A stretch of DNA of 64,000 nt from Candidatus Desulfovibrio intestinipullorum (GCA_019113165.1 DXHV01000083.1:45586-109585), one strand, 5' to 3'. Counted from the first letter of the stretch, positions 6,681 through 15,719 are shown. Translations and numbers: made by a program. Notes: a model not told the origin generated them from the letters alone.

Positions 6681-8399
6681 ATGGGCGATGTAATCACCTA
6701 TCTTGAAGACGGCACTTCCGGCATTGTGACTGGTGGCGTGGACGGTTCCGCCCTTGTGGTGGGCGTCTGCTCGAAGGGAACTGTCGGCAAGGGCTATCTG
6801 ATTGGCAAACGCTCCAACCTTGAGGACATTCTCGGCGTTGGCCCTCTGACAGAGCACGTGCGCGACATGCTGGCAACCGCCGGGCAGGAGCCGAACATTG
6901 TGGCCGTGCCTGTCCAGGGGCAGCAGGCCGGGTACATCACGGACCCGGTGATTACGGGCAGCGAAGTGGTGCCTACTGTCTCGGGAGTGCCTGCGCAAAA
7001 CGCGGATATCGTGGTGCGCGTGGCAACGCCTGGTGCTGTGGGAACCGCCACTGTGGAGATTTCCACAGACGGCGGCAAAACCTTCGGCGAAGCCCAGGCC
7101 TCGGCCGAACAGCTGGTACTCAAGCTGGAAGACGAGGAGCCCACTGGAGCCACACTGGTTTTCCCGGCCGAGGCAACGCTGGAAGCAGACGCAACATTTG
7201 CCGTGACTGTGCGCTGCGCGGTTGGCCCAGTGACCCGCATAGGGGAAGCCAGCAGTCCGCTCATCACAGCCGCTACGGAAAGCGGCGTTCTCGCGGGCGC
7301 GGAACTCGTTGTGCAGATAGTCAAGGGCGGCGCCCTGAACGAAGGCACCTATCAGCTTTCCACAGACGGCGGCGACAATTTTGACCGCGAGCGCACCATC
7401 CCTGTGGACGGCAAGGTGGTGCTTTCCGACTTTGGCGTCACGGTCACTTTCCCCAGTGGAACATACACGGCCGGAACGACCTATTCCTGCCGCCTGCTTG
7501 CCCCTGCGCCGTCCATTGTGGACGTGATGAGCGCCCTGGAAGGCCCGCTGGCCATTTACGACGTGGAGTATGTCCTGGTTGCCGGAGAAACGGATTCCGT
7601 TGACTGGGCCGCAGCCCAGACCAAGGCCGATGAGCTCTGGAACCTGCAGCGACCGACGTATTTCAAGATGGAAACTCGCTTGCCGCGTGATGGCGAGGAC
7701 CTGAACGACTTTGCCGCCTATCTTCTGGCCGAGAGCCAGGGCTTTGCCGGCCGCTTTGTCACAGTGTGTTGCCAGTACGGCGAGGTGACGGACACAACGG
7801 GCGCCACGCGCCTGCGCAATGCTGGTGGCCTGCAGGCCGGGCGCGTCATGTCCATTCCTGTCCAGAGGGCAACCGGCCGCGTGCGGGACGGCAACGTATC
7901 GCAGCTGTCCCTGCCCGAGAACTGGGAATCCGTGCAGAGCACCCTGGAAGAGGACGGCTACCTGACGGCCAAGAAGTATGCCGGCCTTGAGGGCGTCTAC
8001 TGGGGCGACTCCAGGACCATGGCGGATGACACCAGCGACTATCGCTATGAGGAAGTCCTGCGCACGGTCTTCAAGGCGGTTCGCCTGCTGAGAAACGCGG
8101 CCTTGAAGAGCATGTACGATGAGGCCGGAGACCCGCTCAAGCCGAACTCGACCAATGGCCTGGCCTATCTGAAGGCCAATCTGGAAAACGCCCTGGATAC
8201 CATGGTCAAGGCCAATCCCCAGGAGCTGGCTTCCTATGTGGTCGATATCGCGAGTGGCCAGGATATTGTGAACAACGGCGTGGCCGTGGACGTGACCCTG
8301 ATCGGTATCCCGATCATCCGCGAAATCAAGCTCTACGCCAGCTATGTCTATGCCGGATCTACCTTCGATCCGCGCATGAGCGACAGCAGCGCCGCATAG
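6681..8399 (+). CDS. Contractile tail sheath protein (Mu gpL position, DUF2586-like)
   Basis: 572 residues. The N-terminus (MGDVITYLEDGTSGIVTGG, GTVGKGYLIGK) and the C-terminus (RMSDSSAA after an RTVFKAVRLLRNAALKSMYDEAG helix) fit sheath proteins of Mu-like phages; the central TYFKMETRLP and RVMSIPVQRATGRVRDG are the conserved core. Residues about 105-275 hold two Ig-like beta repeats with the same motif (STDGGKTFGEAQ, then STDGGDNFDRER), probably surface-exposed decorations inserted into the sheath. It is followed by a short gene and the tube gene, as expected. Confidence 0.85.
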   Translation: MGDVITYLEDGTSGIVTGGVDGSALVVGVCSKGTVGKGYLIGKRSNLEDILGVGPLTEHVRDMLATAGQEPNIVAVPVQGQQAGYITDPVITGSEVVPTVSGVPAQNADIVVRVATPGAVGTATVEISTDGGKTFGEAQASAEQLVLKLEDEEPTGATLVFPAEATLEADATFAVTVRCAVGPVTRIGEASSPLITAATESGVLAGAELVVQIVKGGALNEGTYQLSTDGGDNFDRERTIPVDGKVVLSDFGVTVTFPSGTYTAGTTYSCRLLAPAPSIVDVMSALEGPLAIYDVEYVLVAGETDSVDWAAAQTKADELWNLQRPTYFKMETRLPRDGEDLNDFAAYLLAESQGFAGRFVTVCCQYGEVTDTTGATRLRNAGGLQAGRVMSIPVQRATGRVRDGNVSQLSLPENWESVQSTLEEDGYLTAKKYAGLEGVYWGDSRTMADDTSDYRYEEVLRTVFKAVRLLRNAALKSMYDEAGDPLKPNSTNGLAYLKANLENALDTMVKANPQELASYVVDIASGQDIVNNGVAVDVTLIGIPIIREIKLYASYVYAGSTFDPRMSDSSAA

Positions 8400-8409
8400 G
8401 AGTGCCGAT

Positions 8410-8679
8410 ATGACCGAGCTGGATGAAAAGATTCGGGCATTTGGCAACGCCAAAAAGGAATTTTATGGCTTCATGCTCCAGAAGTACTTTGATGCGGAAA
8501 ACGGGGAATGCGGCGCACTTGAATTTGAGAAGCTGTATAAATCCAGCAAAATGAATGCCAGGGTCCGCAAGTTTGCTGCTGAAAAGAGACATATTCGGCG
8601 CAATGACCTTGGAGCTCGCATTCTTACCGCGGAGGGTGTGGAGTACGCTTGTCAGCTGTGTGCTGACGAGGAGGAATGA
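8410..8679 (+). CDS. Small helical phage protein of unknown function
   Basis: 89 residues, charged and helical, between sheath and tube genes. The C-terminus has a lone CQLC motif followed by acidic residues (ADEEE). It overlaps the start region of the tube gene. No recognised domain; it may be an assembly accessory specific to this phage group. Confidence 0.6.
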   Translation: MTELDEKIRAFGNAKKEFYGFMLQKYFDAENGECGALEFEKLYKSSKMNARVRKFAAEKRHIRRNDLGARILTAEGVEYACQLCADEEE

Positions 8680-9140
8680 TGTCAGTCAACGGAAAAAATT
8701 ACGACTGGGAAGATATCCACGTGATGCTGCCGCACGGCGAGGCCGTGGGCATCACGGAAATCAAATACACGGACAGCCAGAGCATTGAGGCCCGCTATGG
8801 CAGGGGCGCGATCCCACGCGGCTGGGGCCGCAACAACTATGAGGCCTCTGGCTCCATGATCCTGGACAGGGACGAATGGGAACTGCTCAAGGTGGCGCTT
8901 GCCGCAGACCATGGGGCGATTTTTGACCATGACCCGTTCACGATTGTGGTTTCCTACGCCAACAACGACATGGGCACGGTTACGGACGTTCTGAAAAGCG
9001 TCAAGATCACCAGCTTTGACGGCGGCGGCGCTTCCCAGGGGGACGCCAACGCTTCGCCCATAACCTGCGAATTCACCATCCTTGAACCGATTCTCTACAA
9101 CGGCGTGCCTTCCAAGCAGCCTGCCGGCAACTTCATCTAA
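8679..9140 (+). CDS. Tail tube protein (Mu gpM-like)
   Basis: 153 residues with the tail-tube pattern: VNGKNYDWEDIHVMLPHGE, then VGITEIKYTDSQSIEARYGRG (read as two short strands) and SGSMILDRDEWELLKVA, ending in a beta-rich CEFTILEPILYNGVPS. It forms the inner tube contracted through by the sheath. Two ATGs are adjacent (8676 and 8679); the second has a more usable distance to AGGAGG (4 bases rather than 1). It lies between the sheath and the chaperone genes, as in Mu. Confidence 0.82.
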   Translation: MSVNGKNYDWEDIHVMLPHGEAVGITEIKYTDSQSIEARYGRGAIPRGWGRNNYEASGSMILDRDEWELLKVALAADHGAIFDHDPFTIVVSYANNDMGTVTDVLKSVKITSFDGGGASQGDANASPITCEFTILEPILYNGVPSKQPAGNFI

Positions 9141-9152
9141 CAGGAGCACAAA

Positions 9153-9488
9153 ATGCCTGAAGAAACCATGAACAGGACCGATTCCCGCAAGTTTGTCAAA
9201 TTCAGCCACACCTTTGCCGACCCCTGGGCTGGCGAAAGCGCAGATGACGCAAAGGACGTGACCCTGACCTATCGCTTTGCCAAGCCGACCAAGACGCAGA
9301 TCCAGCGCCTGCAGGACAAGGCCGGCAAAAATCCCGGGCAGGCCTCCCGCAACCTGGTGCTTGACGTGGTGCACCCCGAGGACAAGCAGGCCCTGCTGGA
9401 CGCCATGGAAGAGTACCCAGGCCTGTCTACTACCTTTGCGACCGCAATCATCAAGGGCGTTGGTATTTCGGCTGATCTGGGAAACTGA
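9153..9488 (+). CDS. Tail assembly chaperone, short form (Mu gp41 / lambda gpG analogue)
   Basis: 111 residues between the tube and tape measure genes, the invariant place for tail chaperones. It contains VTLTYRFAKPTKTQIQRL and DKQALLDAMEEYPGLS, typical of the gp41 family with an N-terminal beta segment and helical end. Just before its stop lies GGGAAAC in the correct frame, so part of the ribosomes should shift into the downstream frame and make a longer form (to 9664). Confidence 0.8.
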   Translation: MPEETMNRTDSRKFVKFSHTFADPWAGESADDAKDVTLTYRFAKPTKTQIQRLQDKAGKNPGQASRNLVLDVVHPEDKQALLDAMEEYPGLSTTFATAIIKGVGISADLGN

Positions 9489-9664
9489 CGCAGCCCGATT
9501 CCTTCGGCAAGGGGGACGCCCTGATCCGGTACTGGCTTCACAGCGTCCCTTCCGAAGACCTGGATGAATGGAAGGGGCAGCTTGGGCAGGCCCTCTGGCT
9601 GGAGGAAAGGATCTTCACAACGCTTGGCCGTATGATTCACGGCAACGGAAAGAAACGGAAATAG
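9153..9664 (+). CDS. Tail assembly chaperone, long form made by -1 frameshift (gp41' / gpGT analogue)
   Basis: After codon 109 the ribosome can slip back one base on G-GGA-AAC (9479-9485) and continue in the -1 frame, which is open to the TAG at 9662-9664 and encodes LTQPDSFGKGDALIRYWL, then HSVPSEDLDEWKGQLGQ and a basic end GNGKKRK. The downstream frame has a TGA at 9473-9475 and no good start, so it can only be reached by shifting in this 13-base interval. Long and short forms coat the tape measure protein during tail assembly in lambda and Mu. Expected length 170 residues. Confidence 0.78.
9479..9485 (+). promoter_or_regulatory. Programmed -1 ribosomal frameshift heptamer GGGAAAC
   Basis: The zero-frame reading is CTG GGA AAC TGA, giving the canonical X-XXY-YYZ layout with a stop immediately after it. 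Slipping gives GGG AAA CTG ACG and reads into the open -1 frame. Lambda uses GGGAAAG at the same place; Mu uses a -2 shift, so this phage differs from Mu in mechanism. Confidence 0.8.
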
Positions 9665-9668
9665 CCCC

Positions 9669-12600
9669 ATGGAAGTCTTCAGCATATTCGCCACATTGAG
9701 CCTGGTGGACCTGGTATCGGGCCCACTCGACAGGATTCGCGGCGCCATGGGCGGCGTGAACGCGAGCGTGGCGTCGCTTGGGCAGCGCATGGGCAACCTT
9801 GCCCTGGCCATGGCCCCGGTGGCTCTTGCCGCCGGAGCCATGATCGGGGCTTTTGGGCTTGCGGCCAGCAAGGCCATGGCCTTTGAAAGCGCCATGGCGG
9901 ACGTCAGGAAAGTTGTCAATTTTGACACTGCGGCCGAGTTTGACGCCATGAACAAGTCCGTCATGGACATGGCTGGCCGTATTCCCATGGCCGCGGACGG
10001 GATTGCCGCCATTATTGCTGCTGCGGGCCAGTCTGGCATTGCAAAGCAGGATTTGGCGGAGTTCGCCGAGCAGGCCGCCAAGATGGGCGTTGCCTTTGAC
10101 CTGACGGGCGACCAGGCTGGCAAGATGATGGCCGACTGGCGGGCCGGTATGGGGCTGACGTTGCCCCAGGTCTACTCCCTGGCAGATGCGGTCAACCACC
10201 TTTCCAACAACATGAATGCCACAGCCCCGGCCCTGGGCGAAGTCATTCAGCGTGTGGGCGCTGTGGCCATGACCTGCGGTCTTGGGGCAACGCAGGTTGC
10301 CGCCCTTGGCGCAGCCTTCCTGTCTGCAGGCGCTGGGCCCGAGATTGCGGCAACGGCCCTCAAGAATTTCACTGGCGCCCTGGTGCGCGGCACTGCCATG
10401 AGCAAGAGCCAGGCCGAGGCCTTCAAGGCAATAGGCTTTGAGGCAACGCAGCTTGCCAAGGACATGCAGACCGACGCCCAGGGGACGATTTTCAAGGTTT
10501 TGGAGGCGCTGGCCCAGAAGCCAAAGGAGCTGCAGGTGTCCCTCCTGTCCGAAATGTTCGGGCAGGAAAGTATCGGCGCCATTGCGCCCCTGCTGAAGAA
10601 CATGGACAACCTGCGCCAGGCTTTTGGCCTGGTTGGCGACGCCGCCAACTATGCCGGCTCCATGCAAAACGAATTCGACGTCCGCAGCAAGACCACGGAA
10701 AACGCCCTGCAGCTGCTTTCAAACAGGCTGACCAACCTGGCCATTGCTGTTGGCAACGCCTTTTTGCCCGCCATTGGTGGTGCTGCCAGCGTGCTCGGCG
10801 GTTTTGTGGACATTTTGCGCGCCGCAGCGGAAACAAAGGTGGGACAGGCGATCCTGCAGATTGCGGGCGCGTTTGGTACGGCCCTTGCGGCTGTGACCGC
10901 GCTCTCCGCAGCCATGTGGTTCTTTTCAGCCGTGGGTCCCATGATTACCAAGGTACTGCTGCCAGTCAAAGCGGCTCTCTTGGGTTTGAGTGCGCCTGTT
11001 CTGGCTGTCATTGCCGCCCTGGGCCTTCTGTACGCGGCCTGGCGCACAAATTTTGGCGGCATGGCCGACTATCTTTCCGACGCCTGGCAAAAAATCACTT
11101 TGACTGTACGCGGCGTCCTGGCCGTTTTCCAAAACCTGAAAGACGGATCCGGAGAGATACGCGGAGAGCTGGCAACCCAGATCAAGGCCTCCGGCCTGAC
11201 CGGGCTTGTGACGACCATTTCCCGCGTTGTCTATCGTATTCAGGCCCTTTTCCGCGGATTCCGGGACGCGCTATCGGCAAGCTTTGAGCGTATCCAGGTC
11301 ATTTTCCTGCCCCTGCGCATGGCCGTTGCCGAGCTGATGCAAACCCTTGGCGGGCTCTTTGGCCTGTTCACGGGCAATGAAATCACAAGCGCCACTTCAT
11401 CCTGGGAAGCTTTTGGCGCAACCCTGGGCGAGCTTGCGGGCGGCGTCCTGGAAGGCCTAGCGCAGGCGTTCGCGTGGGTCATTGAGGGTATACAGCAGTT
11501 TGCCACAATCATTGGCTATGCCCTGGGCTGGGTTTCCTCCCTGTGCAGCGGGCTGTTCACGCTGACTGGCGCGACTTCCGCGGCCAATGACAGCGCGGAT
11601 CCGACCTCCTGGGCGGCTCTTGGCAAAATGCTCGGCGTGGTGCTCGCTTCCGTTGCCGCGGTACGTGTGGGCCTTGTGGCCTATCGCGGGATCGTGATGG
11701 CCGTCTCTGTTGCCACAAAGGCCTTTGCCGCGGCGCAGATGATAGTCAACGCGGCCCTGCGCATGTCTCCCATTGGCCTTGTGATCACGCTGATCACGGC
11801 GCTTGCCGCAGCCGCCGGCTACCTCATGTCCAGGTGGGACGATATCAGCGCCTGGTGGAGCGAGCTGTGGGACGGCATAGGAGCCGCCCTGGACAACGCC
11901 TGGGACGCTATTACCGGGGCTTTGTCCGGGCTTGGGGCAAGCATACTTGCCGGGCTTCAGAGCGCCTGGACCGGCGTAACGGGCTGGCTGTCCGGCGCGG
12001 CGAAAACCGTTGCCGCAGCTCTTTCGGGAGCCTGGGATAGCGCAGTTGAAGGCCTGTCGGGGTTTGGGACAAGCATACTTGCAGGGCTTCAGGTGGCCTG
12101 GGCCAGTGTGATCGATTGGCTGTCTGGCGCTGCGGAAGCCGTTGTCGCCACGCTTTTGAGCGCCTGGACCGGGATAGGTGAGCTGACTGCCACAGCCTGG
12201 GCTGGAGTGACAGAAAGCGTTTCCGGGGCCTGGAGCAGCATCATCGAAGGCATTTCTTCCTTTGGCGCCTCCCTGCTGGCCGGAGTATCCGAAGCATGGA
12301 ACTCCGTTCGGTCCTTCTTTGACGGCCTCAACCTGTACGAAAGCGGCGCCAGGCTGCTGGGGACTTTCATAGAAGGTATCATGTCCAGGGTGTCGGCCCT
12401 GGTGGAAACAGTGTCCGGGGCTCTTTCCCGCGTCCGCTCCTACCTGCCCTTTTCCGATGCTCACGAAGGCCCCCTGTCCCAACTGACCCTGTCTGGTTCC
12501 CGGCTCATGACAACCCTTGCCGAGGGCGTCAAAGCAGGATCCTCAAGCCTTGTTTCTACAGTAGGCGGCGCCCTGTCTTCCGTGGGCAACCGCATTCAGT

Positions 12601-13121
12601 CCTGGTGGAGTGGACAAAAGCTGGAAGGAAATCCCGCAGTTTCGGCAATCGGCGTCCAGCCTGTGCCAGCTCTGCCGGCCATGCAGGTGCCCCAGCCCCA
12701 AATGCCAGCTGTGCCCCCTCTGGAGGTTGGCGTGGCACCAATCCCGGCCATTGCCGGGCCTCAACTGCCCGATGTTCCGGCTATGCAGGTGCCCCAGCCG
12801 CAAATGCCCACTGTGCCGCCTCTTGAGGTTGGTGTGGCGCCCATTCCGGCCATTGCGGCTCCTACTGCGCCGGAAGTGCCGGATATGCAGCTTCCCAGGA
12901 TTGAGGCCCCGCAGATTGACATTCCCCAGGTGGCAACGCCGGCAATGGCGCCGGCTGACGAAGGCTTTCCCGCTGATCAGAACAGGGCCGGCACAGACAA
13001 CCAGAGCATTACCATTTACGGGGATATTCACCTGCCCAACGTCAAGGATTTCCAGGGATTCATGGATCAGCTGAAGGCGGCGATGCAGGAAGAAATCAGC
13101 CCCATGGAGGGTATGGCATGA
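9669..13121 (+). CDS. Tail tape measure protein (Mu gp42 / TP901 type)
   Basis: 1150 residues, the longest phage gene, which sets tail length. The N-terminal region (about 25-330) is the TP901 core, with FESAMADVRKVVNFDT, AAAGQSGIAKQDLAEFAEQ and a MFGQESIGAIAPLLKNM segment. Hydrophobic helices follow between about 370 and 460 and near 670-720 (ALRMSPIGLVITLITALA). Residues about 730-870 hold imperfect repeats around SILAGLQSAWTGVTGWLSGAA. The C-terminal 150 residues include a 34-residue Pro/Val/Met repeat (positions 12681-12884). The stop overlaps the next start (ATGA). Chaperone genes are directly upstream. Confidence 0.93.
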   Translation: MEVFSIFATLSLVDLVSGPLDRIRGAMGGVNASVASLGQRMGNLALAMAPVALAAGAMIGAFGLAASKAMAFESAMADVRKVVNFDTAAEFDAMNKSVMDMAGRIPMAADGIAAIIAAAGQSGIAKQDLAEFAEQAAKMGVAFDLTGDQAGKMMADWRAGMGLTLPQVYSLADAVNHLSNNMNATAPALGEVIQRVGAVAMTCGLGATQVAALGAAFLSAGAGPEIAATALKNFTGALVRGTAMSKSQAEAFKAIGFEATQLAKDMQTDAQGTIFKVLEALAQKPKELQVSLLSEMFGQESIGAIAPLLKNMDNLRQAFGLVGDAANYAGSMQNEFDVRSKTTENALQLLSNRLTNLAIAVGNAFLPAIGGAASVLGGFVDILRAAAETKVGQAILQIAGAFGTALAAVTALSAAMWFFSAVGPMITKVLLPVKAALLGLSAPVLAVIAALGLLYAAWRTNFGGMADYLSDAWQKITLTVRGVLAVFQNLKDGSGEIRGELATQIKASGLTGLVTTISRVVYRIQALFRGFRDALSASFERIQVIFLPLRMAVAELMQTLGGLFGLFTGNEITSATSSWEAFGATLGELAGGVLEGLAQAFAWVIEGIQQFATIIGYALGWVSSLCSGLFTLTGATSAANDSADPTSWAALGKMLGVVLASVAAVRVGLVAYRGIVMAVSVATKAFAAAQMIVNAALRMSPIGLVITLITALAAAAGYLMSRWDDISAWWSELWDGIGAALDNAWDAITGALSGLGASILAGLQSAWTGVTGWLSGAAKTVAAALSGAWDSAVEGLSGFGTSILAGLQVAWASVIDWLSGAAEAVVATLLSAWTGIGELTATAWAGVTESVSGAWSSIIEGISSFGASLLAGVSEAWNSVRSFFDGLNLYESGARLLGTFIEGIMSRVSALVETVSGALSRVRSYLPFSDAHEGPLSQLTLSGSRLMTTLAEGVKAGSSSLVSTVGGALSSVGNRIQSWWSGQKLEGNPAVSAIGVQPVPALPAMQVPQPQMPAVPPLEVGVAPIPAIAGPQLPDVPAMQVPQPQMPTVPPLEVGVAPIPAIAAPTAPEVPDMQLPRIEAPQIDIPQVATPAMAPADEGFPADQNRAGTDNQSITIYGDIHLPNVKDFQGFMDQLKAAMQEEISPMEGMA
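12681..12884 (+). repeat. 102-bp tandem repeat inside the tape measure gene
   Basis: Two copies with period 102 bp (34 codons), starting ATGCAGGTGCCCCAG at 12681 and 12783; a third copy begins at 12885 and decays. Each encodes MQVPQPQMP, PPLEVGVAPIPAIA. Differences are mostly synonymous, so the reading frame is under selection. Repeat-number change here would alter tape length slightly. Confidence 0.85.
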
Positions 13122-13672
13122 AACTGATCACTTTCGAGGACGGCGTGGTCAAGCTCGGGGACGAAGAGGTGCCCGGCATCCTGCGCTCCCTGCGCGTCAG
13201 CGGCAAGGTACGCTTTGACGAACAGAAGGTGGACGGCAGCTCGGGCAAAAAGAAGACGCCCCAGGGTTTCGAGGACAGCGATATCATGATCTCGCTGTAC
13301 CTTGTGACCGAGGCGGATTCGGACTGTTACGACAAGCTGGAGAAGCTGTCCGGCATGTTCCGCAAGGTGGACGACAAGGCCAATCCCCAGATCTACACGG
13401 TTGCCAACAGGCACCTTCTGGCCCGCGGTATTCGCCAGGTTGTCTTCAGCCGCCTGCAGACTGCCGAAAATGATCGAACGGATGAAATTACAGCCACCCT
13501 TGGCTTTGTGGAACACAACCCGCCCATTGTGAAGACAGAGAAGGAACAGGCCAAGACACCGACCTCGAAGGAGCTGGCGGAAAAGGCCGCGGCCGCAGCC
13601 CAGTCAGCAGCCGGTGGCAATGCGGCGCCCCAGGAGGACAGTCTGATCATCGACGCGGAGGGACGGGCATGA
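13118..13672 (+). CDS. Phage tail/baseplate protein (gpN position)
   Basis: 184 residues in the slot after the tape measure where Mu has gpN. The N-terminal two thirds are beta-rich (LGDEEVPGILRSLRVSGKVRF, read in parts) and the C-terminal 50 residues are a charged, Ala-rich helix. It overlaps both neighbours by ATGA, so it is translationally coupled to the tape measure and hub genes. It probably contributes to the baseplate hub, but no specific domain can be named from the sequence. Confidence 0.6.
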   Translation: MKLITFEDGVVKLGDEEVPGILRSLRVSGKVRFDEQKVDGSSGKKKTPQGFEDSDIMISLYLVTEADSDCYDKLEKLSGMFRKVDDKANPQIYTVANRHLLARGIRQVVFSRLQTAENDRTDEITATLGFVEHNPPIVKTEKEQAKTPTSKELAEKAAAAAQSAAGGNAAPQEDSLIIDAEGRA

Positions 13673-14466
13673 TTGAGGGCATAAACATACGGTGCAACGT
13701 GGGACGCATTGAGGTTTTGCGCAGCCCCCGCATAGTGCTCTCCCTGCGCCGCCGCTCAGTTGTCTCTACCTGCGAGATAGATATCCCGGACGCGGATGGT
13801 AGCGTCCAGACAGGTCTTGCCCAAAAGCAGGCTGTGCGCGTGCGCTTTGGCCACCGCGGAGAAGGCGGCACCTGGCACGACTGGCAGGGCACAATCAAGG
13901 ACTTTGCTCCGGCCGGGGCCGACACCATCCGGGTTTTTACCGTAGGCCAGGAGCAGGCCCTGATTGATACGACTGTCTTGGGGGCCATGCACGGGGAGCC
14001 GTCGGACGTGGTGGCCCGGCGCCTACTTGCTGCCACAGGCCTGCCCGTGGCGGAGATCACCATCCCCGTGGAAACCTTTCCGCACATCGTTTTCAGCAAT
14101 GTCACCGTGGCCAGAGCCCTCAAGCAGCTTTCCTCCAGTCTTGAGCGCTCTTGGGGCCATGACCTTTCCAAACATGCGGTCTGGCTTGGCGAAGCCGGCC
14201 TGTACTGGTCGGACGGCAATGAGCCTGGTGATGTTTTCGTCATTGAGGCCGCGGCAAACATGATTACAAACAACCCCAACCCCGCAGGCATGTCCTATGC
14301 GATCTCCACAGTCCTGCCGGGCCTGACGCATTCGCGCATGGTGCGCATACGAGATCCTCGGCGCGACTACTCGGAACTTGTCCGCGCGGAAGAGGTTATT
14401 CATATTCTGGGGGTAGACGGCAACACGACGACAATTGGCTACGGCGCCAACCAGGGGTGGGGATAA
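13669..14466 (+). CDS. Baseplate hub protein (Mu gpP / gp44-like)
   Basis: 265 residues, upstream of the spike gene as in Mu. It shows the hub layout: an N-terminal beta domain with ISTCEIDIPD-type strand (VVSTCEIDIPDADGS), a WQGTIKDF strand, then EPSDVVARRLLAATGLPV and FSNVTVARALKQLSSSL, typical of phage late control D/gp27-like hubs. The C-terminus repeats the fold (RMVRIRDPRRDYSELV, HILGVDGNTTTIGYG). It should form the trimeric hub between tube and spike. Confidence 0.83.
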   Translation: MIEGINIRCNVGRIEVLRSPRIVLSLRRRSVVSTCEIDIPDADGSVQTGLAQKQAVRVRFGHRGEGGTWHDWQGTIKDFAPAGADTIRVFTVGQEQALIDTTVLGAMHGEPSDVVARRLLAATGLPVAEITIPVETFPHIVFSNVTVARALKQLSSSLERSWGHDLSKHAVWLGEAGLYWSDGNEPGDVFVIEAAANMITNNPNPAGMSYAISTVLPGLTHSRMVRIRDPRRDYSELVRAEEVIHILGVDGNTTTIGYGANQGWG

Positions 14467-15164
14467 TGGCAGAACAAAGCTTTTTGGCCCTGCTCAAAAG
14501 GGCAATCGAGCTGGCAATGCCGGACCTGCGTACCTACTACCGCATGACGCGCAAGGCGAAGGTGGTGGCGAGCTACGCCAGTGACGGCAAGTACTTTGCC
14601 GACGTGCAGCCCCTGCGCAACGACGAATCAGCCGACCCAAACGAGCCTGTCATCCCAAAGGTGGAGATCCCGATTATGTGGGGCGGCGCCAGGCGCGGCA
14701 TAGTCTGTCCGCCAGCCGTTGGTACGCTCTGTGACCTCTCCTATTACGACGGGGATCCCAACTATCCTCGCATCAGCAACTTCCGCTGGCAGGGCAATAC
14801 GGCCCCCGAGTGCGGCCTGGATGAGCTCATCATTCAGCAGACGCCCGGCGTGAGTCTGAAGATCCTGAAGGACGGCTCCTTCCTGACCATTTCCCCGAAG
14901 GACTGGACCGTAGAAATCGGCGGCAACGCGCAGATCAAGGCCAGTGGCAACACCACAGTGGAGGCCGCGGGTACGCTGACCCTGAAGGCTCCGCAAATCA
15001 TCAAACAGGGCAACGAAACCTGTACTGGGAGCAGTGGTGGCACAGGCACCACAGTAGAGAACGCCAACCGGACAACCAACGGAAGCATCACCATCAATGG
15101 CAACCTGGTAGTCAACGGCAACGCTTTTGCCACAAGCCGCAGCGGCGGCCCCTGTCCACACTAA
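14466..15164 (+). CDS. Baseplate assembly protein V / membrane-piercing spike (Mu gp45-like)
   Basis: 232 residues. After a helical N-terminus (LLKRAIELAMPDLRTYYRM) an OB-fold region contains RGIVCPPAVGTLCDLSYYDGDPNYPRI, seen in short strands, then a beta-helix stem of Thr/Asn/Gly repeats (GNTTVEAAGTLTLKAPQI, GSITINGNLVVNGNAF) and a short end RSGGPCPH. The last residues resemble the metal-binding tip of spike proteins. Start is ATG 14466 within TAATG, coupled to the hub gene. A dispersed phage repeat follows its stop. Confidence 0.87.
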   Translation: MAEQSFLALLKRAIELAMPDLRTYYRMTRKAKVVASYASDGKYFADVQPLRNDESADPNEPVIPKVEIPIMWGGARRGIVCPPAVGTLCDLSYYDGDPNYPRISNFRWQGNTAPECGLDELIIQQTPGVSLKILKDGSFLTISPKDWTVEIGGNAQIKASGNTTVEAAGTLTLKAPQIIKQGNETCTGSSGGTGTTVENANRTTNGSITINGNLVVNGNAFATSRSGGPCPH

Positions 15165-15228
15165 AATTCTCACCTTGGCTGAAAAACTTTCCTCAAAATT
15201 GTTCGCATGGTTCGCGCTGTTTACGGGC
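15163..15228 (+). repeat. Dispersed phage repeat, copy 2
   Basis: 66-bp copy of the element at 1887-1953, identical over GTTCGCATGGTTCGCGCTG and its flanks, filling most of the 96-bp gap between the spike and gp46-like genes. It lies just upstream of the second baseplate gene block. Confidence 0.85.
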
Positions 15229-15260
15229 GCGATGTTCAGCGGGCCTGATATGGTGCTGGC

Positions 15261-15719
15261 ATGAGTGACATTTCTACAGACTTGTGGGGGCAGGACATTG
15301 CCCTGGACGAAAACGATCAGGCACGGGTTGCCGCCAACGGCGAGCTTGTCCTGACCGAAGGCGTCGAGACCGGTGTCCAGGATATCAAGCTGCGCCTTGT
15401 GACGCGCCTTGGGGGCCTCTTCTATGATCTGGATTTCGGAAGCCTGATCCCTGACTGGATCTACGAGGACAGCACGGAAATCTCCAGGGCCGCGTTCCTG
15501 GCGGAAGTCACCATGCGCGTGGAGGAGGATCCCAGGGTTGTGGTTGGTTCCGTGAAGGCAAGCATTCTCACCTGGACTGAAAAACTCCTTGCCGTTGCTG
15601 TGGAATGGACCTTCATCGGCGAGGATCACCCCATGAACCTGGTTCTTCAGGTGGACAAGAGCGTCAGGGAACTTGTCGTTTTGGACGGAAGGTACGCGGA
15701 ACCGGAGGCAGCCATATGA
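15261..15719 (+). CDS. Baseplate wedge protein (Mu gp46 / GPW-gp25-like)
   Basis: 152 residues with the family pattern ELVLTEGVETGVQDIKLRLVTRLGGLFYDLDFGS, seen as short blocks, followed by AFLAEVTMRVEEDPRV. Members join tube, hub and wedge. There is no strong ribosome site, only GCTGGC before the ATG. The stop overlaps the next start in ATATGA. It follows the dispersed repeat, so it may begin a transcript. Confidence 0.83.
   Translation: MSDISTDLWGQDIALDENDQARVAANGELVLTEGVETGVQDIKLRLVTRLGGLFYDLDFGSLIPDWIYEDSTEISRAAFLAEVTMRVEEDPRVVVGSVKASILTWTEKLLAVAVEWTFIGEDHPMNLVLQVDKSVRELVVLDGRYAEPEAAI

Noticed and set aside
15566..15600. Partial match to the dispersed repeat (ATTCTCACCTGGACTG) inside the gp46-like gene
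   Set aside because: It lies in coding sequence, lacks the GTTCGCATGG half, and can be explained by chance; likewise the AAATTCTCACCTGG near 23702 in the RT gene.
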